Positions 25,993 through 35,440 are shown, numbered from the stretch's first letter. The stretch is 64,000 bases of DNA from Microbacterium sp. zg-Y625 (GCF_030246925.1 NZ_CP126740.1:1612001-1676000); one strand, 5' to 3'. Program-made: numbers and translations. Notes: a model not told the origin generated them from the sequence alone.

Positions 25993-26817
25993 TCACCGGA
26001 CGCGGTGCAGTCCCTGCGCGACCGCGCGCTGGACGAGGTCCTGAACCCATGGCCAGTTCTCGACGACCTGGAGGTAATCCACGCGAATGACGTGGTACCC
26101 CAGCAGCATGAGCTCCGCGTCATGCGCGATGTCGGATCGCCTCTGTGCGCCCACATGATGGGCGCCGTCGATTTGCAGCACGAGCCGGTCGCCGATGAGA
26201 AAGTCCACGCGGTGCCCCGCGATCCAGGCCTGCGGAACGATGGGCACCCGCAGCCACCGCAACCGTGGCGGCACGAAGCTCTCGAGTCCCGAGTCCGCGA
26301 ACGGGTTCGCCGCCTCAAGCAACCGGCGTGCCGTCATGGTCAGCGGGAGCCGCTCCAGGACGCCACGTTCGACCAGACCGCGACGCAGCGCCGATTCCCA
26401 CACGGCGAGCGCGGGCTCGAAGGGCTGACAGGCCGCCACCGTAGCGAGCACGTTCTCCACCGGATCAATGAGAGCGTCGGGGTGCCGCGGAAGAATCGGC
26501 TGCGCCCAGTGAACCCGCGCCCCGACTGCACGGATCTCGCCGGCATGCGGCTTAGCTGCCACGTGCGCCTCGGTTTCACCCAGCACCCAGAGCCCGAGTC
26601 GACGCGCCTGGGTGACGCAGGTCAGCGCGACGCGGTCACGTGCCGCAGCCACGAGATACGGATCGGCGTCCGGCACAGCGACCCACAGCCGCTGCACCGC
26701 GACGAGTTCGCCGCGTCGCACCGCCTGCGCGATGTGATGCGCGCTGAATCCCGCCGCCCGAAGGGTGGCACGGCGGGCCACGCCACCACGGGTGATGACT
26801 GCTGCATGCACGTCCAT
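25993..26817 (-). CDS. DUF559 / Vsr-like nuclease-domain protein with AbiEi-like N-terminus
   Basis: 274 residues. The N-terminal 50 residues (ITRGGVARRATLRAAGFSAH, then RRGELVAVQRLWVAVP) resemble the winged-helix of AbiEi-type proteins. The C-terminal 100 residues match the DUF559 endonuclease-like domain related to Vsr: SGLESFVPPRLRW with Glu179, HRVDFLI with Asp205, LQIDGAHH (Gln215-x-Asp217, His220) and a final GYHVIRVDY. The usual Glu-x-Asp of the motif is Gln-x-Asp here, so activity is uncertain. ATG at 26817; the upstream frame lies in repeats and is not coding. The gene is bracketed by two palindromic repeats, suggesting a mobile cassette. Physiological role unknown. Confidence 0.8.
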   Translation of the reverse strand: MDVHAAVITRGGVARRATLRAAGFSAHHIAQAVRRGELVAVQRLWVAVPDADPYLVAAARDRVALTCVTQARRLGLWVLGETEAHVAAKPHAGEIRAVGARVHWAQPILPRHPDALIDPVENVLATVAACQPFEPALAVWESALRRGLVERGVLERLPLTMTARRLLEAANPFADSGLESFVPPRLRWLRVPIVPQAWIAGHRVDFLIGDRLVLQIDGAHHVGAQRRSDIAHDAELMLLGYHVIRVDYLQVVENWPWVQDLVQRAVAQGLHRVR

Positions 26818-26961
26818 GGCGTCAGTGTCGTCGCGCCGACGCGCGCCCCGCGGACTGCGATGCCGGTTTCGGGATGCATCGCGTTGTCGCGCCACTGGGG
26901 AGAAGGCACGGCCCGCCCGTCGCGCCCGCGCCCGGCGCGGCCCGGACCCAACGCGCCCCGT

Positions 26962-27032
26962 GGAATGAGGGGATCCGACCGAATGAGGGGGGAATCGCGG
27001 CATCCACCCCTCTCTTCGCCGGATCCCCTCAT
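26962..27032. repeat. Palindromic repeat, right copy (flanks DUF559 gene)
   Basis: The outer arms are an exact 13-base inverted repeat: ATGAGGGGATCCG at 26965-26977 and CGGATCCCCTCAT at 27020-27032. Inside lie a second GAATGAGGGG and CCACCCCTCTC. It has the same orientation as the left copy at 25803-25872, so the nuclease gene sits between direct copies of a palindrome. Confidence 0.85.
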
Positions 27033-27145
27033 CTTGAACGCGGCACGCCGAACGCGGCACGCCGAACCCCGCCGCGCAGGGCAACCAGAGGGCGGCCCCG
27101 CGCACGCGAGCCCCCGCCCCGACCGGAATCCCCCGCCACCCCCGG

Positions 27146-27151
27146 TAAACT
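27146..27151 (+). promoter_or_regulatory. Putative -10 box for valS
   Basis: TAAACT, giving a predicted leader of about 57 bases before the valS ATG at 27215. The leader contains GAGGAG as ribosome binding site. Confidence 0.4.
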
Positions 27152-27214
27152 GTGCGGACGGTCCACACTCAGGCACGCTCACACAGTGCCGCATATATCG
27201 CTCGAGGAGCCCCC

Positions 27215-29788
27215 ATGTCGCAGATCCCTGACAAGCCCGCACTGGAAGGCCTCGAGCAGAAGTGGGATGCCGCGTGGAGCGAGCAGGGCACCTACCTGTT
27301 CGACCGTGACGCGGCGAAGGCGAAGGGCCGCGCGGGCGTCTACTCCGTGGACACTCCCCCGCCCACGGCATCCGGAAGCCTGCACATCGGGCACGTCTTC
27401 TCCTTCACCCACACCGACGTGAAGGTGCGCTACGAGCGCATGCGCGGCAAGACCGTGTTCTACCCGATGGGCTGGGACGACAACGGCCTGCCCACCGAGC
27501 GCCGTGTGCAGAACTACTACGGCGTGCGCTGCGACCCGTCACTCCCCTACACCCCGGACTTCACGCCTCCCTTCGAGGGCGGCGACAACAAGAGCAGCAA
27601 GGCCGCCGACCAGGTGCCCATCAGCCGCCGCAACTTCATCGAACTGTGCGAGCGGCTCACCGTCGAGGACGAGAAGCACTTCGAGGCGCTGTTCCGCCAG
27701 CTGGGGCTCAGCGTCGACTGGACCCAGACCTACCGCACCATCTCGGACGAGACGGTGCGCACCAGCCAGCTGGCGTTCCTGCGCAATGTCGAACGCGGCG
27801 AGGCCTACCAGTCGCTCGCCCCCACGCTGTGGGACATCGACTTCCGCTCCGCGATCGCCCAGGCCGAGCTCGAAGACCGCGACCAGCCGGCCGCGTACCA
27901 CCGGGTCGCCTTCCACCTCACGGACGGCTCCGGCGACATCGAGATCGAGACGACCCGTCCCGAGCTGCTCGCCGCCTGCGTCGCGCTGGTCGCCCACCCC
28001 GATGACGAGCGCTACCAGCCGCACTTCGGCTCCACAGTGCGCACGCCCCTCTTCGATGTCGAGGTGCCGGTGCTGGCGCACCCGCTCGCACAGAAGGACA
28101 AGGGGTCGGGCATCGCCATGATCTGCACGTTCGGCGACGTGACCGACATCATCTGGTGGCGCGAGCTCGACCTGCCCAACCGCACGATCCTCGGCAAGGA
28201 CGGCCGCATCGTTGCCGAGGCACCCGATGTCATCGTGACGGATGCCGCGCGCGCGGCGTACGCCGAACTCGCCGGCAAGACGGTGTTCAGCGCCAAGAAG
28301 CGCATCGTCGAGCTGCTGCGCGAATCGGGTGAGCTCATCGGCGACCCGAAGCCCTTCACGCACCCGGTGAAGTTCTACGAGAAGGGCGACCGCCCGCTCG
28401 AGATCGTCTCCACGCGCCAGTGGTACATCCGCAACGGCGCGCGGGACGCCGAGCTGCGCGAGAAGCTCATCGCACTGGGCGCCGGCATGTCGTGGCATCC
28501 GGATTTCATGCGCGTTCGCTACGAGAACTGGACCAACGGGCTCACCGGCGACTGGCTCGTCTCGCGCCAGCGGTTCTTCGGCGTGCCGATCCCGGTCTGG
28601 TACGGCCTCGACGAGAACGGCGAGCGGGACTACAGCCGGGTGCTGACCCCCGACCTCGCCACCCTGCCGGTCGACCCCACCGTGGATGTGCCCCCGGGCT
28701 ACACCGAGGAGCAGCGCGGCGTGCCGGGTGGCTTCGACGCCGAGCGGGACATCTTCGACACCTGGGCGACGTCGTCGCTCACGCCGCAGCTGGCCGGCGG
28801 CTGGGAGCGCGACCCCGAGCTCTGGGAGCTCGTGGCCCCGTTCGACATGCGCCCGCAGGGCCAGGACATCATCCGCACGTGGCTCTTCTCCACCATGCTG
28901 CGCAGCGCCCTCGAGGACGATCGCGCCCCCTGGTCGGATGCCGCGATCTCCGGGTTCATCGTCGACCCCGACCGCAAGAAGATGTCGAAGTCCAAGGGCA
29001 ACGTCGTGACTCCGGCGGACATCCTCGCGCAGCACGGAACGGATGCCGTGCGGTACTGGTCCGCCTCCAGCCGCCTGGGCGCCGACGCGGCGTTCGACCC
29101 GCAGAACCCGACACAGGTCAAGATCGGCCGACGCCTGGCGATCAAGGTGCTCAACGCCGCGAAGTTCGTGCTCTCTTTCCCCGTGCCCGAGGGCGCCGAG
29201 GTGACCCACGCACTGGACGCCTCGATGCTCGCCGCCCTCGACGGCGTCGTGCGCGAGGCGACGAAGGCCTACGACGCCTACGACCACGCCCGCGCGCTGG
29301 AAGTGACCGAGGCGTTCTTCTGGACGTTCTGCGACGACTACCTCGAGCTCGTCAAGGAGCGCGCCTACAACCAGGCCGACGTGGGCCAGGCTTCGGCCGC
29401 GCTCGCCCTGCGTCTGGCGCTGTCGACGCTGCTGCGTCTGCTTGCCCCCGTGCTCGCGTTCGCCGCGGAGGAGGCATGGTCCTGGTTCGAGGAGGGCTCG
29501 GTGCACACCGCTGCGTGGCCTGAACCGCTCGGATTCGAGGGCGACCCCGCGGTGCTGACCGCCGTCGGCGAGGCGCTCATCGGCATCCGTCGCGCCAAGA
29601 CCGAGGCCAAGGCCTCGCAGAAGACCGCCGTGGAGCGCGTGACGATCGGCGCCACCCCCGCTATCGCAGCGCTTCTGCGTGAAGCCGAGGGCGACCTGAA
29701 GGCCGTGGGTCGCATAGCGGAGATCACCTACCAGGAGGCCGAGTCCACCTCGGTGCTCGACATCGTTCTCGTCCCCCAGGAGGCCTGA
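27215..29788 (+). CDS. valS: Valyl-tRNA synthetase (type 2, without C-terminal arm)
   Basis: 857-residue class I synthetase. HIGH is at 57-60 (TASGSLHIGHVFSF) and KMSKS at 589-593. The editing domain includes ETTRPELLAACVALVAHPDD. The protein ends shortly after the anticodon-binding helices (AEITYQEAESTSVLDIVLVP) and lacks the coiled-coil tRNA-binding arm found at the end of E. coli-type ValS (about 950 residues), as expected for the actinobacterial/archaeal type 2 subfamily. GAGGAG precedes the ATG. A small conserved gene follows after one base. Confidence 0.96.
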   Translation: MSQIPDKPALEGLEQKWDAAWSEQGTYLFDRDAAKAKGRAGVYSVDTPPPTASGSLHIGHVFSFTHTDVKVRYERMRGKTVFYPMGWDDNGLPTERRVQNYYGVRCDPSLPYTPDFTPPFEGGDNKSSKAADQVPISRRNFIELCERLTVEDEKHFEALFRQLGLSVDWTQTYRTISDETVRTSQLAFLRNVERGEAYQSLAPTLWDIDFRSAIAQAELEDRDQPAAYHRVAFHLTDGSGDIEIETTRPELLAACVALVAHPDDERYQPHFGSTVRTPLFDVEVPVLAHPLAQKDKGSGIAMICTFGDVTDIIWWRELDLPNRTILGKDGRIVAEAPDVIVTDAARAAYAELAGKTVFSAKKRIVELLRESGELIGDPKPFTHPVKFYEKGDRPLEIVSTRQWYIRNGARDAELREKLIALGAGMSWHPDFMRVRYENWTNGLTGDWLVSRQRFFGVPIPVWYGLDENGERDYSRVLTPDLATLPVDPTVDVPPGYTEEQRGVPGGFDAERDIFDTWATSSLTPQLAGGWERDPELWELVAPFDMRPQGQDIIRTWLFSTMLRSALEDDRAPWSDAAISGFIVDPDRKKMSKSKGNVVTPADILAQHGTDAVRYWSASSRLGADAAFDPQNPTQVKIGRRLAIKVLNAAKFVLSFPVPEGAEVTHALDASMLAALDGVVREATKAYDAYDHARALEVTEAFFWTFCDDYLELVKERAYNQADVGQASAALALRLALSTLLRLLAPVLAFAAEEAWSWFEEGSVHTAAWPEPLGFEGDPAVLTAVGEALIGIRRAKTEAKASQKTAVERVTIGATPAIAALLREAEGDLKAVGRIAEITYQEAESTSVLDIVLVPQEA

Positions 29789-29789
29789 C

Positions 29790-30038
29790 ATGCAGCTCGG
29801 AACCCGCTGGACCTCCGGCGACGAACCGCCCAAATCGGTGCCCGACAGCATTCGCGGTCAGATCCACGCCGTCGATCGGGCGATGCCCGGCGATGAGCTG
29901 GGCCAGCCGCGGCCGCGGTGGACGCTGACGTTCCTCGAGGGGCGGCCCGTCGCGGAGCTCGAGACGGGAGTCGTGGTCTCGCTCGACGCCGACGGCAACG
30001 CGGTGGTCGGGCACGACCCGGACGACGAGTTCGGCTGA
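29790..30038 (+). CDS. Small acidic protein downstream of valS
   Basis: 82 residues, no recognised domain. Trp-containing N-terminus (LGTRWTSGDEPPKSVPDSI) and a beta-rich middle (RWTLTFLEGRPVAELETGVVV) suggest a small beta-barrel or sheet protein; the tail is Asp-rich. The ATG follows the valS stop by one base, so the two are almost certainly cotranscribed and coupled. I do not recognise a function. Confidence 0.75.
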   Translation: MQLGTRWTSGDEPPKSVPDSIRGQIHAVDRAMPGDELGQPRPRWTLTFLEGRPVAELETGVVVSLDADGNAVVGHDPDDEFG

Positions 30039-30056
30039 CCGGACGCCGCGCGGCCG

Positions 30057-30296
30057 TCAGCGCGGGGGCATGGTCGACAGGTGCGTCGACAGGGCCTGCT
30101 CTCGCTCCCGAGCGCCGGCGATGACGGTGCGCTCCCGCTCAGGGTCGCCGACGGTGGTGGCGCGGGCCGCGCGACGTTGCATACGCCGCGCGACGGCGTG
30201 CTCTGCCCCAACCGCGAGGCGCAGCGCGGCTCGTTCGGCCGCAGTGGGCTCGACATTGCCGACGCGTCGTCCGGACGCAACGACGTAGGTGCTCAT
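30057..30296 (-). CDS. Hypothetical small Arg/Ala-rich protein
   Basis: 79 residues, mostly predicted helix, rich in Ala, Arg and Glu (RAALRLAVGAEHAVARRMQRR). No family recognised. The ATG is followed by Ser-Thr-Tyr and preceded by GAGAGAACCC, a weak ribosome binding site. Directly upstream lies a pyrimidine-rich tract on the plus strand (30303-30327, runs of CTCT), unusual in this high-GC setting. Convergent with the small valS-linked gene. Codon pattern looks coding, but support is moderate. Confidence 0.5.
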   Translation of the reverse strand: MSTYVVASGRRVGNVEPTAAERAALRLAVGAEHAVARRMQRRAARATTVGDPERERTVIAGAREREQALSTHLSTMPPR

Positions 30297-30326
30297 GATG
30301 GGTTCTCTCGCTCTCTTTCTCTATCT

Positions 30327-31043
30327 CTAGAATCGGCGAGCTGCGACGTCGACCCGCGTGGCGGCGTCGAGCGCGTGCTCAATGTCTGACGCCGGGGTGG
30401 GGCCGGGCTCGGCATCGATCAGCTGATCCTCGGGCAGCGACGGGTCGCTGAAGTAGATCGCGCCGTAAGCGGGCGTCTCGGGCTCGAAACGCCAGCTCTC
30501 GGCGAGCGTGCCGGCATCGACCGTGTCGAAGCCGAGCCGGCTGATGATCTCGGCAGCCTCGGTCTTGGCCTGGTGGTCGTCTCCTGCGATGGGCAGCGCG
30601 GTGCGGTCGGCCGCGCCGTCCGGCCTGGCCAAGGCCGGGATGTGCGCGGCCAGGATGTTGTTGAAGGCCTTCACGTAGCGGGCGCCGCCCAGCATCCCCT
30701 GGACCAGTTCGCTCGTGGTCACCCTGTTGTCCGCGAGTTCGGGAATGCTGCCGTCGCGGGACGGGTAGTAGTTGCTCGTGTCGATCACGAGGTGACCGGC
30801 CAGCAGCCCCTCGGGGAGGTCCGCAACCGCCTTGAGCGGGATGGAGAGCACGACGGTGTCGGCGCTCTCTGCGACGTCGGTCACCGTGCCGGCCTGGGCG
30901 AGCGGGCCCAGCTCGGCGAGCAGCCCCTGCAGCGTCTCAGGCCCGCGGGAGTTGGCGATGACCACGTTCATGTCCGCCGCAACCGCCAGGCGGGCGACCG
31001 CCGATCCGATGTGTCCGCTTCCGATGATTCCCAGCGTCGGCAT
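30327..31043 (-). CDS. NADPH-dependent F420 reductase-like NAD(P)-binding protein
   Basis: 238 residues with an N-terminal Rossmann fold, GIIGSGHIGSAVARLA (about 5-20), and the family's ANSRGPETL motif (30-38) that reads the phosphate of NADP. VVLSIPLKAVADLP and NYYPSRDGSIPEL match proteins related to F420H2:NADP oxidoreductase. Many members act on flavins or unknown substrates, so F420 specificity is not proven. GAAGGGAAG precedes the ATG. Stands alone, divergent from the M3 peptidase. Confidence 0.8.
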   Translation of the reverse strand: MPTLGIIGSGHIGSAVARLAVAADMNVVIANSRGPETLQGLLAELGPLAQAGTVTDVAESADTVVLSIPLKAVADLPEGLLAGHLVIDTSNYYPSRDGSIPELADNRVTTSELVQGMLGGARYVKAFNNILAAHIPALARPDGAADRTALPIAGDDHQAKTEAAEIISRLGFDTVDAGTLAESWRFEPETPAYGAIYFSDPSLPEDQLIDAEPGPTPASDIEHALDAATRVDVAARRF

Positions 31044-31195
31044 TGTGCTTCCCTTCGGTGCGCGCCGGCGTGATGTGCGCCGCAGAGTCGCCCACGCGGC
31101 CCCTGCGGAGGGGCAACCACCGCCCCACGCCGGGCATTCCCGGCTGCCCCACTGCGCGTCGCGTGCGTTGCGCCGTGGGGGCCGCGACCGCGCCC

Positions 31196-31201
31196 TAGGC
31201 T
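31196..31201 (+). promoter_or_regulatory. Putative -10 box (leaderless) for the M3 peptidase
   Basis: TAGGCT ends 7 bases before the ATG at 31208; no Shine-Dalgarno sequence intervenes. Confidence 0.55.
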
Positions 31202-31207
31202 GAGACG

Positions 31208-33262
31208 ATGACGGACGAGACCAACCCCCTGCTGCAGCCGAGCCCCCTCCCCTACGGGCTGCCGGACTACCCGGCGATCCGCGTCGAGCACTACCTGCCG
31301 GCGTTCGAGGCAGGCTTCGCTCAGCAGCGTGCGGAGGTCGATGCCCTCACCGCGAACCCGGATGCCGCGACCTTCGAGAACACCATGACGGCGCTCGAGT
31401 CCTCCGGTGACCTGCTGGGCCGCGTCGCCCGCACCTTCTATACCGTGTCGTCGGCGGATGCCACGCCCGACATCCAGCAGGTCGAGGAATCCCTCGCCCC
31501 ATTGATGTCCGCCCACCAGGACGCCATCCAGCTGGACACTCGGCTCTACGAGCGGGTGCGGTCGCTCTTCGAACGGATCGACGAGCTGGAGTTGACCCCC
31601 GAGCAGCGCTACCTGGTGCAGCGCCGCTACACGCAGATGACGCACGCCGGCGCGGGGTTGTCGGATGCCGAGAAAGAGCGCCTGACCGCCCTCAACCAGC
31701 GTCTGTCCGTGCTGACGAACACCTTCGAGAAGAACCTCCTCGCCGACACCAACGACCTCGCCGTCGTGTTCGACGATGCCGCTCAGCTGGACGGCCTCAC
31801 CGAGGGCGAGCTGTCGGCCGCCGCCCAAGCCGCCGCCGACCGAGGCCTGGACGGCTCCTACGTCGTCACCTTGACGCTGTTCACCGGACACCCGTACCTG
31901 TCGTCGCTGACCGACCGCGAGTCGCGCCGGCGCATCATGGCGGCCTCCCGCGCACGCGGCTCCCGCGGCAACGAGCACGACAACCGCGAGGTGCTCCGCG
32001 AGATCGTGCGCCTGCGCGCCGAGCGCGCCGAGCTGCTCGGGTACGACAGCCACGCCGCGTACATCACCGCAGACGAGACTGCCGGCACGCCGGAGGCGGT
32101 GCGCGACCTGCTCTTCCGGCTCGCGGTGCCGGCGGCACGCAACGCCGAGCGCGAGCGCGCGGCGCTGCAGGAGATCATCGACGGCCAGGGCGAGCCCTTC
32201 CCGCTCGAAGCGCACGACTGGGCGTTCTACACCGAGCGCGTCCGTGAGGCGCGGTACGCCCTGGACCGCTCCGCGCTGCGGCCGTGGTTCGAAGCCGAGC
32301 GGGTGCTGCGGGACGGCGTTTTCTACGCGGCATCCGCCCTCTACGGCATCTCGTTCACCGAGCGCCCCGACCTGCCGGCCTACCACCCCGACGCTCGCGT
32401 CTTCGAGATCCACAACGCCGACGGCTCGCCGCTGGGCCTCTACGTGCTGGACCTCTACACCCGCGACACGAAGCGCGGCGGCGCGTGGATGAATTCGATC
32501 GTGCTGCAGTCGCGCCTGCGCGGCACCGACCCGGTGGTGGTGAACAACCTCAACGTGTCGCGTCCCGCGCCCGGTCAGCCGACGCTGCTGAGCCTCGACG
32601 AGGTCAACACGCTGTTCCACGAGTTCGGGCACGCGCTTCACGGCCTCTTCGCCACCGTCACGTATCCGAGCTTCGCCGGCACGAACGTGTACCGCGACTT
32701 CGTCGAGTTCCCCAGCCAGGTCAACGAGATGTGGATCTACTGGCCCGAGGTGCTGGCCAACTACGCCCGCCACATCGACACCGGCGAGCCGCTGCCGACC
32801 GAGGTGGTCGAGAAGCTCGCCGCGTCCGAGACGTTCAACCAGGGCTTCGCCACCAGCGAGTACCTCGCCGCGTCGTGGATCGACCAGGCCTGGCACCGCC
32901 TGAGCGCTGCCGACGCGGTTGAGCACATCGACGTCGCCGCATTCGAGGCCGCTGCCCTCGCCGAGATCGGGCTCGACTCCCCCGCCGTGCCGCCGCGCTA
33001 TTCGTCGACGTATTTCGCGCATGTCTTCTCGGGCGGTTACAGCGCCGGCTACTACTCCTACATCTGGAGCGAGGTGCTCGACGCCGACACCGTGAAGTGG
33101 TTCGAAGAGAACGGGGGCCTGACCCGCGAGAACGGCGACCGCTTCCGTCAGCGCCTGCTGGGTGTCGGCGGTTCGAAGGACCCGCTGGAGGCGTACCGGG
33201 ACTTCCGTGGTCGGGATGCCGAGATCGCGCCGCTCCTGGAGCGTCGCGGCCTCGCCGACTGA
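31208..33262 (+). CDS. M3 family metallopeptidase (peptidyl-dipeptidase Dcp type)
   Basis: 684-residue cytoplasmic zinc oligopeptidase. The zinc site HEFGH is at 471-475 (LFHEFGHALHGLFA), with the downstream Glu ligand in the FVEFPSQVNEMW segment. The C-terminal GGYSAGYYSYIWSEVL is the substrate-binding region typical of Dcp and oligopeptidase A. It trims short peptides, including products of Clp-type proteolysis. No signal peptide. A perfect 12-base hairpin shared with the convergent gene ends the transcript. Confidence 0.94.
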   Translation: MTDETNPLLQPSPLPYGLPDYPAIRVEHYLPAFEAGFAQQRAEVDALTANPDAATFENTMTALESSGDLLGRVARTFYTVSSADATPDIQQVEESLAPLMSAHQDAIQLDTRLYERVRSLFERIDELELTPEQRYLVQRRYTQMTHAGAGLSDAEKERLTALNQRLSVLTNTFEKNLLADTNDLAVVFDDAAQLDGLTEGELSAAAQAAADRGLDGSYVVTLTLFTGHPYLSSLTDRESRRRIMAASRARGSRGNEHDNREVLREIVRLRAERAELLGYDSHAAYITADETAGTPEAVRDLLFRLAVPAARNAERERAALQEIIDGQGEPFPLEAHDWAFYTERVREARYALDRSALRPWFEAERVLRDGVFYAASALYGISFTERPDLPAYHPDARVFEIHNADGSPLGLYVLDLYTRDTKRGGAWMNSIVLQSRLRGTDPVVVNNLNVSRPAPGQPTLLSLDEVNTLFHEFGHALHGLFATVTYPSFAGTNVYRDFVEFPSQVNEMWIYWPEVLANYARHIDTGEPLPTEVVEKLAASETFNQGFATSEYLAASWIDQAWHRLSAADAVEHIDVAAFEAAALAEIGLDSPAVPPRYSSTYFAHVFSGGYSAGYYSYIWSEVLDADTVKWFEENGGLTRENGDRFRQRLLGVGGSKDPLEAYRDFRGRDAEIAPLLERRGLAD

Positions 33263-33276
33263 GCCCACGCTGCGGG

Positions 33277-33310
33277 CGGGACCTGCTCAGCGCCAGCCGA
33301 GCAGGTCCCG
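33277..33310. terminator. Bidirectional hairpin terminator
   Basis: Perfect 12-base stem CGGGACCTGCTC / GAGCAGGTCCCG with a 10-base loop. It follows the M3 peptidase stop and overlaps the last codons of the convergent gene that ends at 33287, so it can serve both strands. Confidence 0.7.
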
Positions 33311-33898
33311 CACGACGGCCTGCGAGGCCGGAGAGCCGTCGTTCTTGATGCCTCGCATGCGTTCGGCCGAGACCAGGGTTCCGGTCTTCGAGAAATGGTC
33401 GTTCAGCGCCGCGAGAGTGGTGCGGATCAGCGGTCCCGCGTCGTTCGCGTCCGAGCCGCCCAGGATCGAGCCATGGGGGTAGATGACCAGTTCCGTGCCG
33501 GCGGGCGTCGCCCGCGCAGATGCCACGACAAGGGTGGGCGTCGCGCCGCGCCAGAAGGGGCGGAAGAACTCCAGGCCGGTGTCCTCGACGAGCCAGGCGA
33601 CAACCCCGCGCTTCCACGAGCGCTTGATCTCACCCAGGCGCAGGTCCTGCGCGAGCCACTCGGACCCGGATTCGTGCAGCAGCCGCTGGAACGTGCCGTC
33701 CCCGAGCGCGAACCCGACCGCCTGAAGCTGCGCGACTGCGATCTGCATGGCGGCCTGCGGATCAGTGCGCACCACGAACCTCCCGCCGCCGGAGGTGAAG
33801 CTGTACCAGCCGACCGGAGCGATCCGCATCTGCTCGCCCGAGCCCGCAACGCTGACCTCGTGGTGGCGGACGGGCACGTACTCGGGTTGATCAGACAT
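33287..33898 (-). CDS. Hypothetical protein
   Basis: 203 residues, no recognised family, no signal peptide or membrane helix. The middle has alternating hydrophobic residues (FVVRTDPQAAMQIAVAQLQA, GVVAWLVEDTGLEFFRPFW), suggesting an alpha/beta fold; the N-terminus has YVPVRHHEVSVAG and GWYSFTSGGG. The tail (RMRGIKNDGSPASQAVVRDL) looks like a short C-terminal helical region. Transcribed toward the M3 peptidase gene and away from clpX's 3' end. Coding potential is good; role unknown. Confidence 0.75.
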   Translation of the reverse strand: MSDQPEYVPVRHHEVSVAGSGEQMRIAPVGWYSFTSGGGRFVVRTDPQAAMQIAVAQLQAVGFALGDGTFQRLLHESGSEWLAQDLRLGEIKRSWKRGVVAWLVEDTGLEFFRPFWRGATPTLVVASARATPAGTELVIYPHGSILGGSDANDAGPLIRTTLAALNDHFSKTGTLVSAERMRGIKNDGSPASQAVVRDLLGWR

Positions 33899-34066
33899 GG
33901 CTACATCCCCATCGATATGTGTCGTGGGGCGACCTTATCGACCCGGGGCCGAGCACGTTTCGGCAATTGACTTTCTGCGGCTGAATGCAGCAACGTGGGT
34001 CTTCTGTCTTTTTGCGCATTCGCCGCATGCGGCCGCCCTATCGCGGCGGAAAGGCTCGCCGGCGAG

Positions 34067-35332
34067 TCAGGCGCTCTTGCGCTTCTGACGCAGCAGCAGT
34101 GTCGGGGCAGCGCCCTGGACGACGGCGGGCGTGATGACGACCTTCTCCACGTCCTCGGCCGACGGGATCTCGAACATGATCGGACCCAGAACATCCTCGA
34201 GAATGGCGCGCAGTCCGCGCGCGCCCGTCTTGCGCGCCACGGCCAGGTCGGCAATGGCGCGCAGAGCCTCTTCCTCGAACTCCAGCTGCACGCCGTCGAG
34301 CTCGAACATGCGCTGGTACTGCTTCACGAGGGCGTTGCGCGGCTCGGTGAGGATCTCCATGAGAGCCTCTTGATCCAGCGGCGAAACCGATGCCACGACG
34401 GGAAGACGGCCGATGAACTCGGGGATGAGCCCGAACTTGTGCAGGTCCTCGGGGAGCACCTCGCTGAAGAGGTTCAGGTTCTCGCCCTTGTCGTGCAGCG
34501 GTGCGCCGAAACCGACGCCGTGCTTGCCCACCCGCGAGGAGATGATCTCTTCGAGACCGGCGAACGCGCCCGCGACGATGAACAGCACGTTGGTCGTGTC
34601 GATCTGGATGAACTCCTGGTGAGGATGCTTGCGCCCGCCCTGCGGCGGGACCGAGGCGACCGTGCCCTCGAGGATCTTCAGGAGCGCCTGCTGCACGCCC
34701 TCTCCGGAGACGTCACGGGTGATCGAGGGGTTCTCGGCCTTGCGGGCGATCTTGTCGACCTCGTCGATGTAGATGATGCCGGTCTCGGCGCGCTTGGTGT
34801 CGAAATCCGCCGCCTGCAGCAGCTTCAGCAGGATGTTCTCGACGTCTTCGCCGACGTAGCCCGCCTCGGTGAGCGCAGTGGCATCCGCCACGGCGAACGG
34901 CACATTCAGCCGCTTGGCGAGTGTCTGCGCGAGATACGTCTTGCCGCAACCGGTCGGGCCGAGGAGCAGGATGTTGCTCTTGGCGATGTCGATGTCGTCC
35001 GCGCGCTGCTCGGCCGGCTTGAGCGTGCCGTGCGCGCGGATGCGCTTGTAGTGGTTGTACACGGCGACGGAGAGGGCGCGCTTGGCGGGGTCCTGACCGA
35101 CGACGTACTCCTCGAGGAACGAGAAGATCTCGCGGGGCTTCGGCAGATCGAAGTCGGCGACCTCGCCGGTGCCGGACTCGGCCATGCGCTCTTCGATGAT
35201 CTCGTTGCACAGCTCGACGCATTCGTCGCAGATGTAGACGCCCGGACCCGCGATCAACTGCTGGACCTGCTTCTGGCTCTTGCCACAGAAGGAGCACTTG
35301 AACAGGTCGGCACTTTCACCGATGCGAGCCAT
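34067..35332 (-). CDS. clpX: ATP-dependent Clp protease ATP-binding subunit ClpX
   Basis: 421-residue AAA+ unfoldase that feeds tagged proteins to ClpP1P2. The N-terminal zinc-binding domain has Cys13, Cys16, Cys35 and Cys38; Walker A GPTGCGKT is at 125-132; Walker B is [10 protein letters not shown], and the IGF-type loop appears as FIGRLPV nearby. The ATG at 35332 has a strong GAGGAGG site. It follows clpP2 on the same strand, but a hairpin at 35441-35478 lies between, so it probably also has its own promoter. Confidence 0.97.
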   Translation of the reverse strand: MARIGESADLFKCSFCGKSQKQVQQLIAGPGVYICDECVELCNEIIEERMAESGTGEVADFDLPKPREIFSFLEEYVVGQDPAKRALSVAVYNHYKRIRAHGTLKPAEQRADDIDIAKSNILLLGPTGCGKTYLAQTLAKRLNVPFAVADATALTEAGYVGEDVENILLKLLQAADFDTKRAETGIIYIDEVDKIARKAENPSITRDVSGEGVQQALLKILEGTVASVPPQGGRKHPHQEFIQIDTTNVLFIVAGAFAGLEEIISSRVGKHGVGFGAPLHDKGENLNLFSEVLPEDLHKFGLIPEFIGRLPVVASVSPLDQEALMEILTEPRNALVKQYQRMFELDGVQLEFEEEALRAIADLAVARKTGARGLRAILEDVLGPIMFEIPSAEDVEKVVITPAVVQGAAPTLLLRQKRKSA

Positions 35333-35440
35333 CAGGCCCTCCTCACTTCCCCCAGTCGGGAGCACTTTTGAGCCTAACCTCTGGGTGCGACATCGGGCCG
35401 CATTTGCGGATCACGATGTCACACTCTCGGCCGGGAGCGA

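Larger units (their letters stand above)
26818..27214. other. Gene-free spacer between the DUF559 gene and valS
   Basis: 397 bases. Holds the right palindromic repeat (26962-27032), a 14-base tandem duplication GAACGCGGCACGCC at about 27036-27063, and the valS promoter and leader. No coding region is supported. The leader is too short for a T-box and none of its motifs are present. Confidence 0.65.

Noticed and set aside
27040..27214. T-box in the valS leader
   Set aside because: The leader is about 57 bases and lacks the GGTGGTACCGCG core, unlike ileS.
30303..30327. Pyrimidine-rich tract as a terminator
   Set aside because: No hairpin precedes it on either strand. On the minus strand it is a purine-rich leader for the small gene at 30057-30296.
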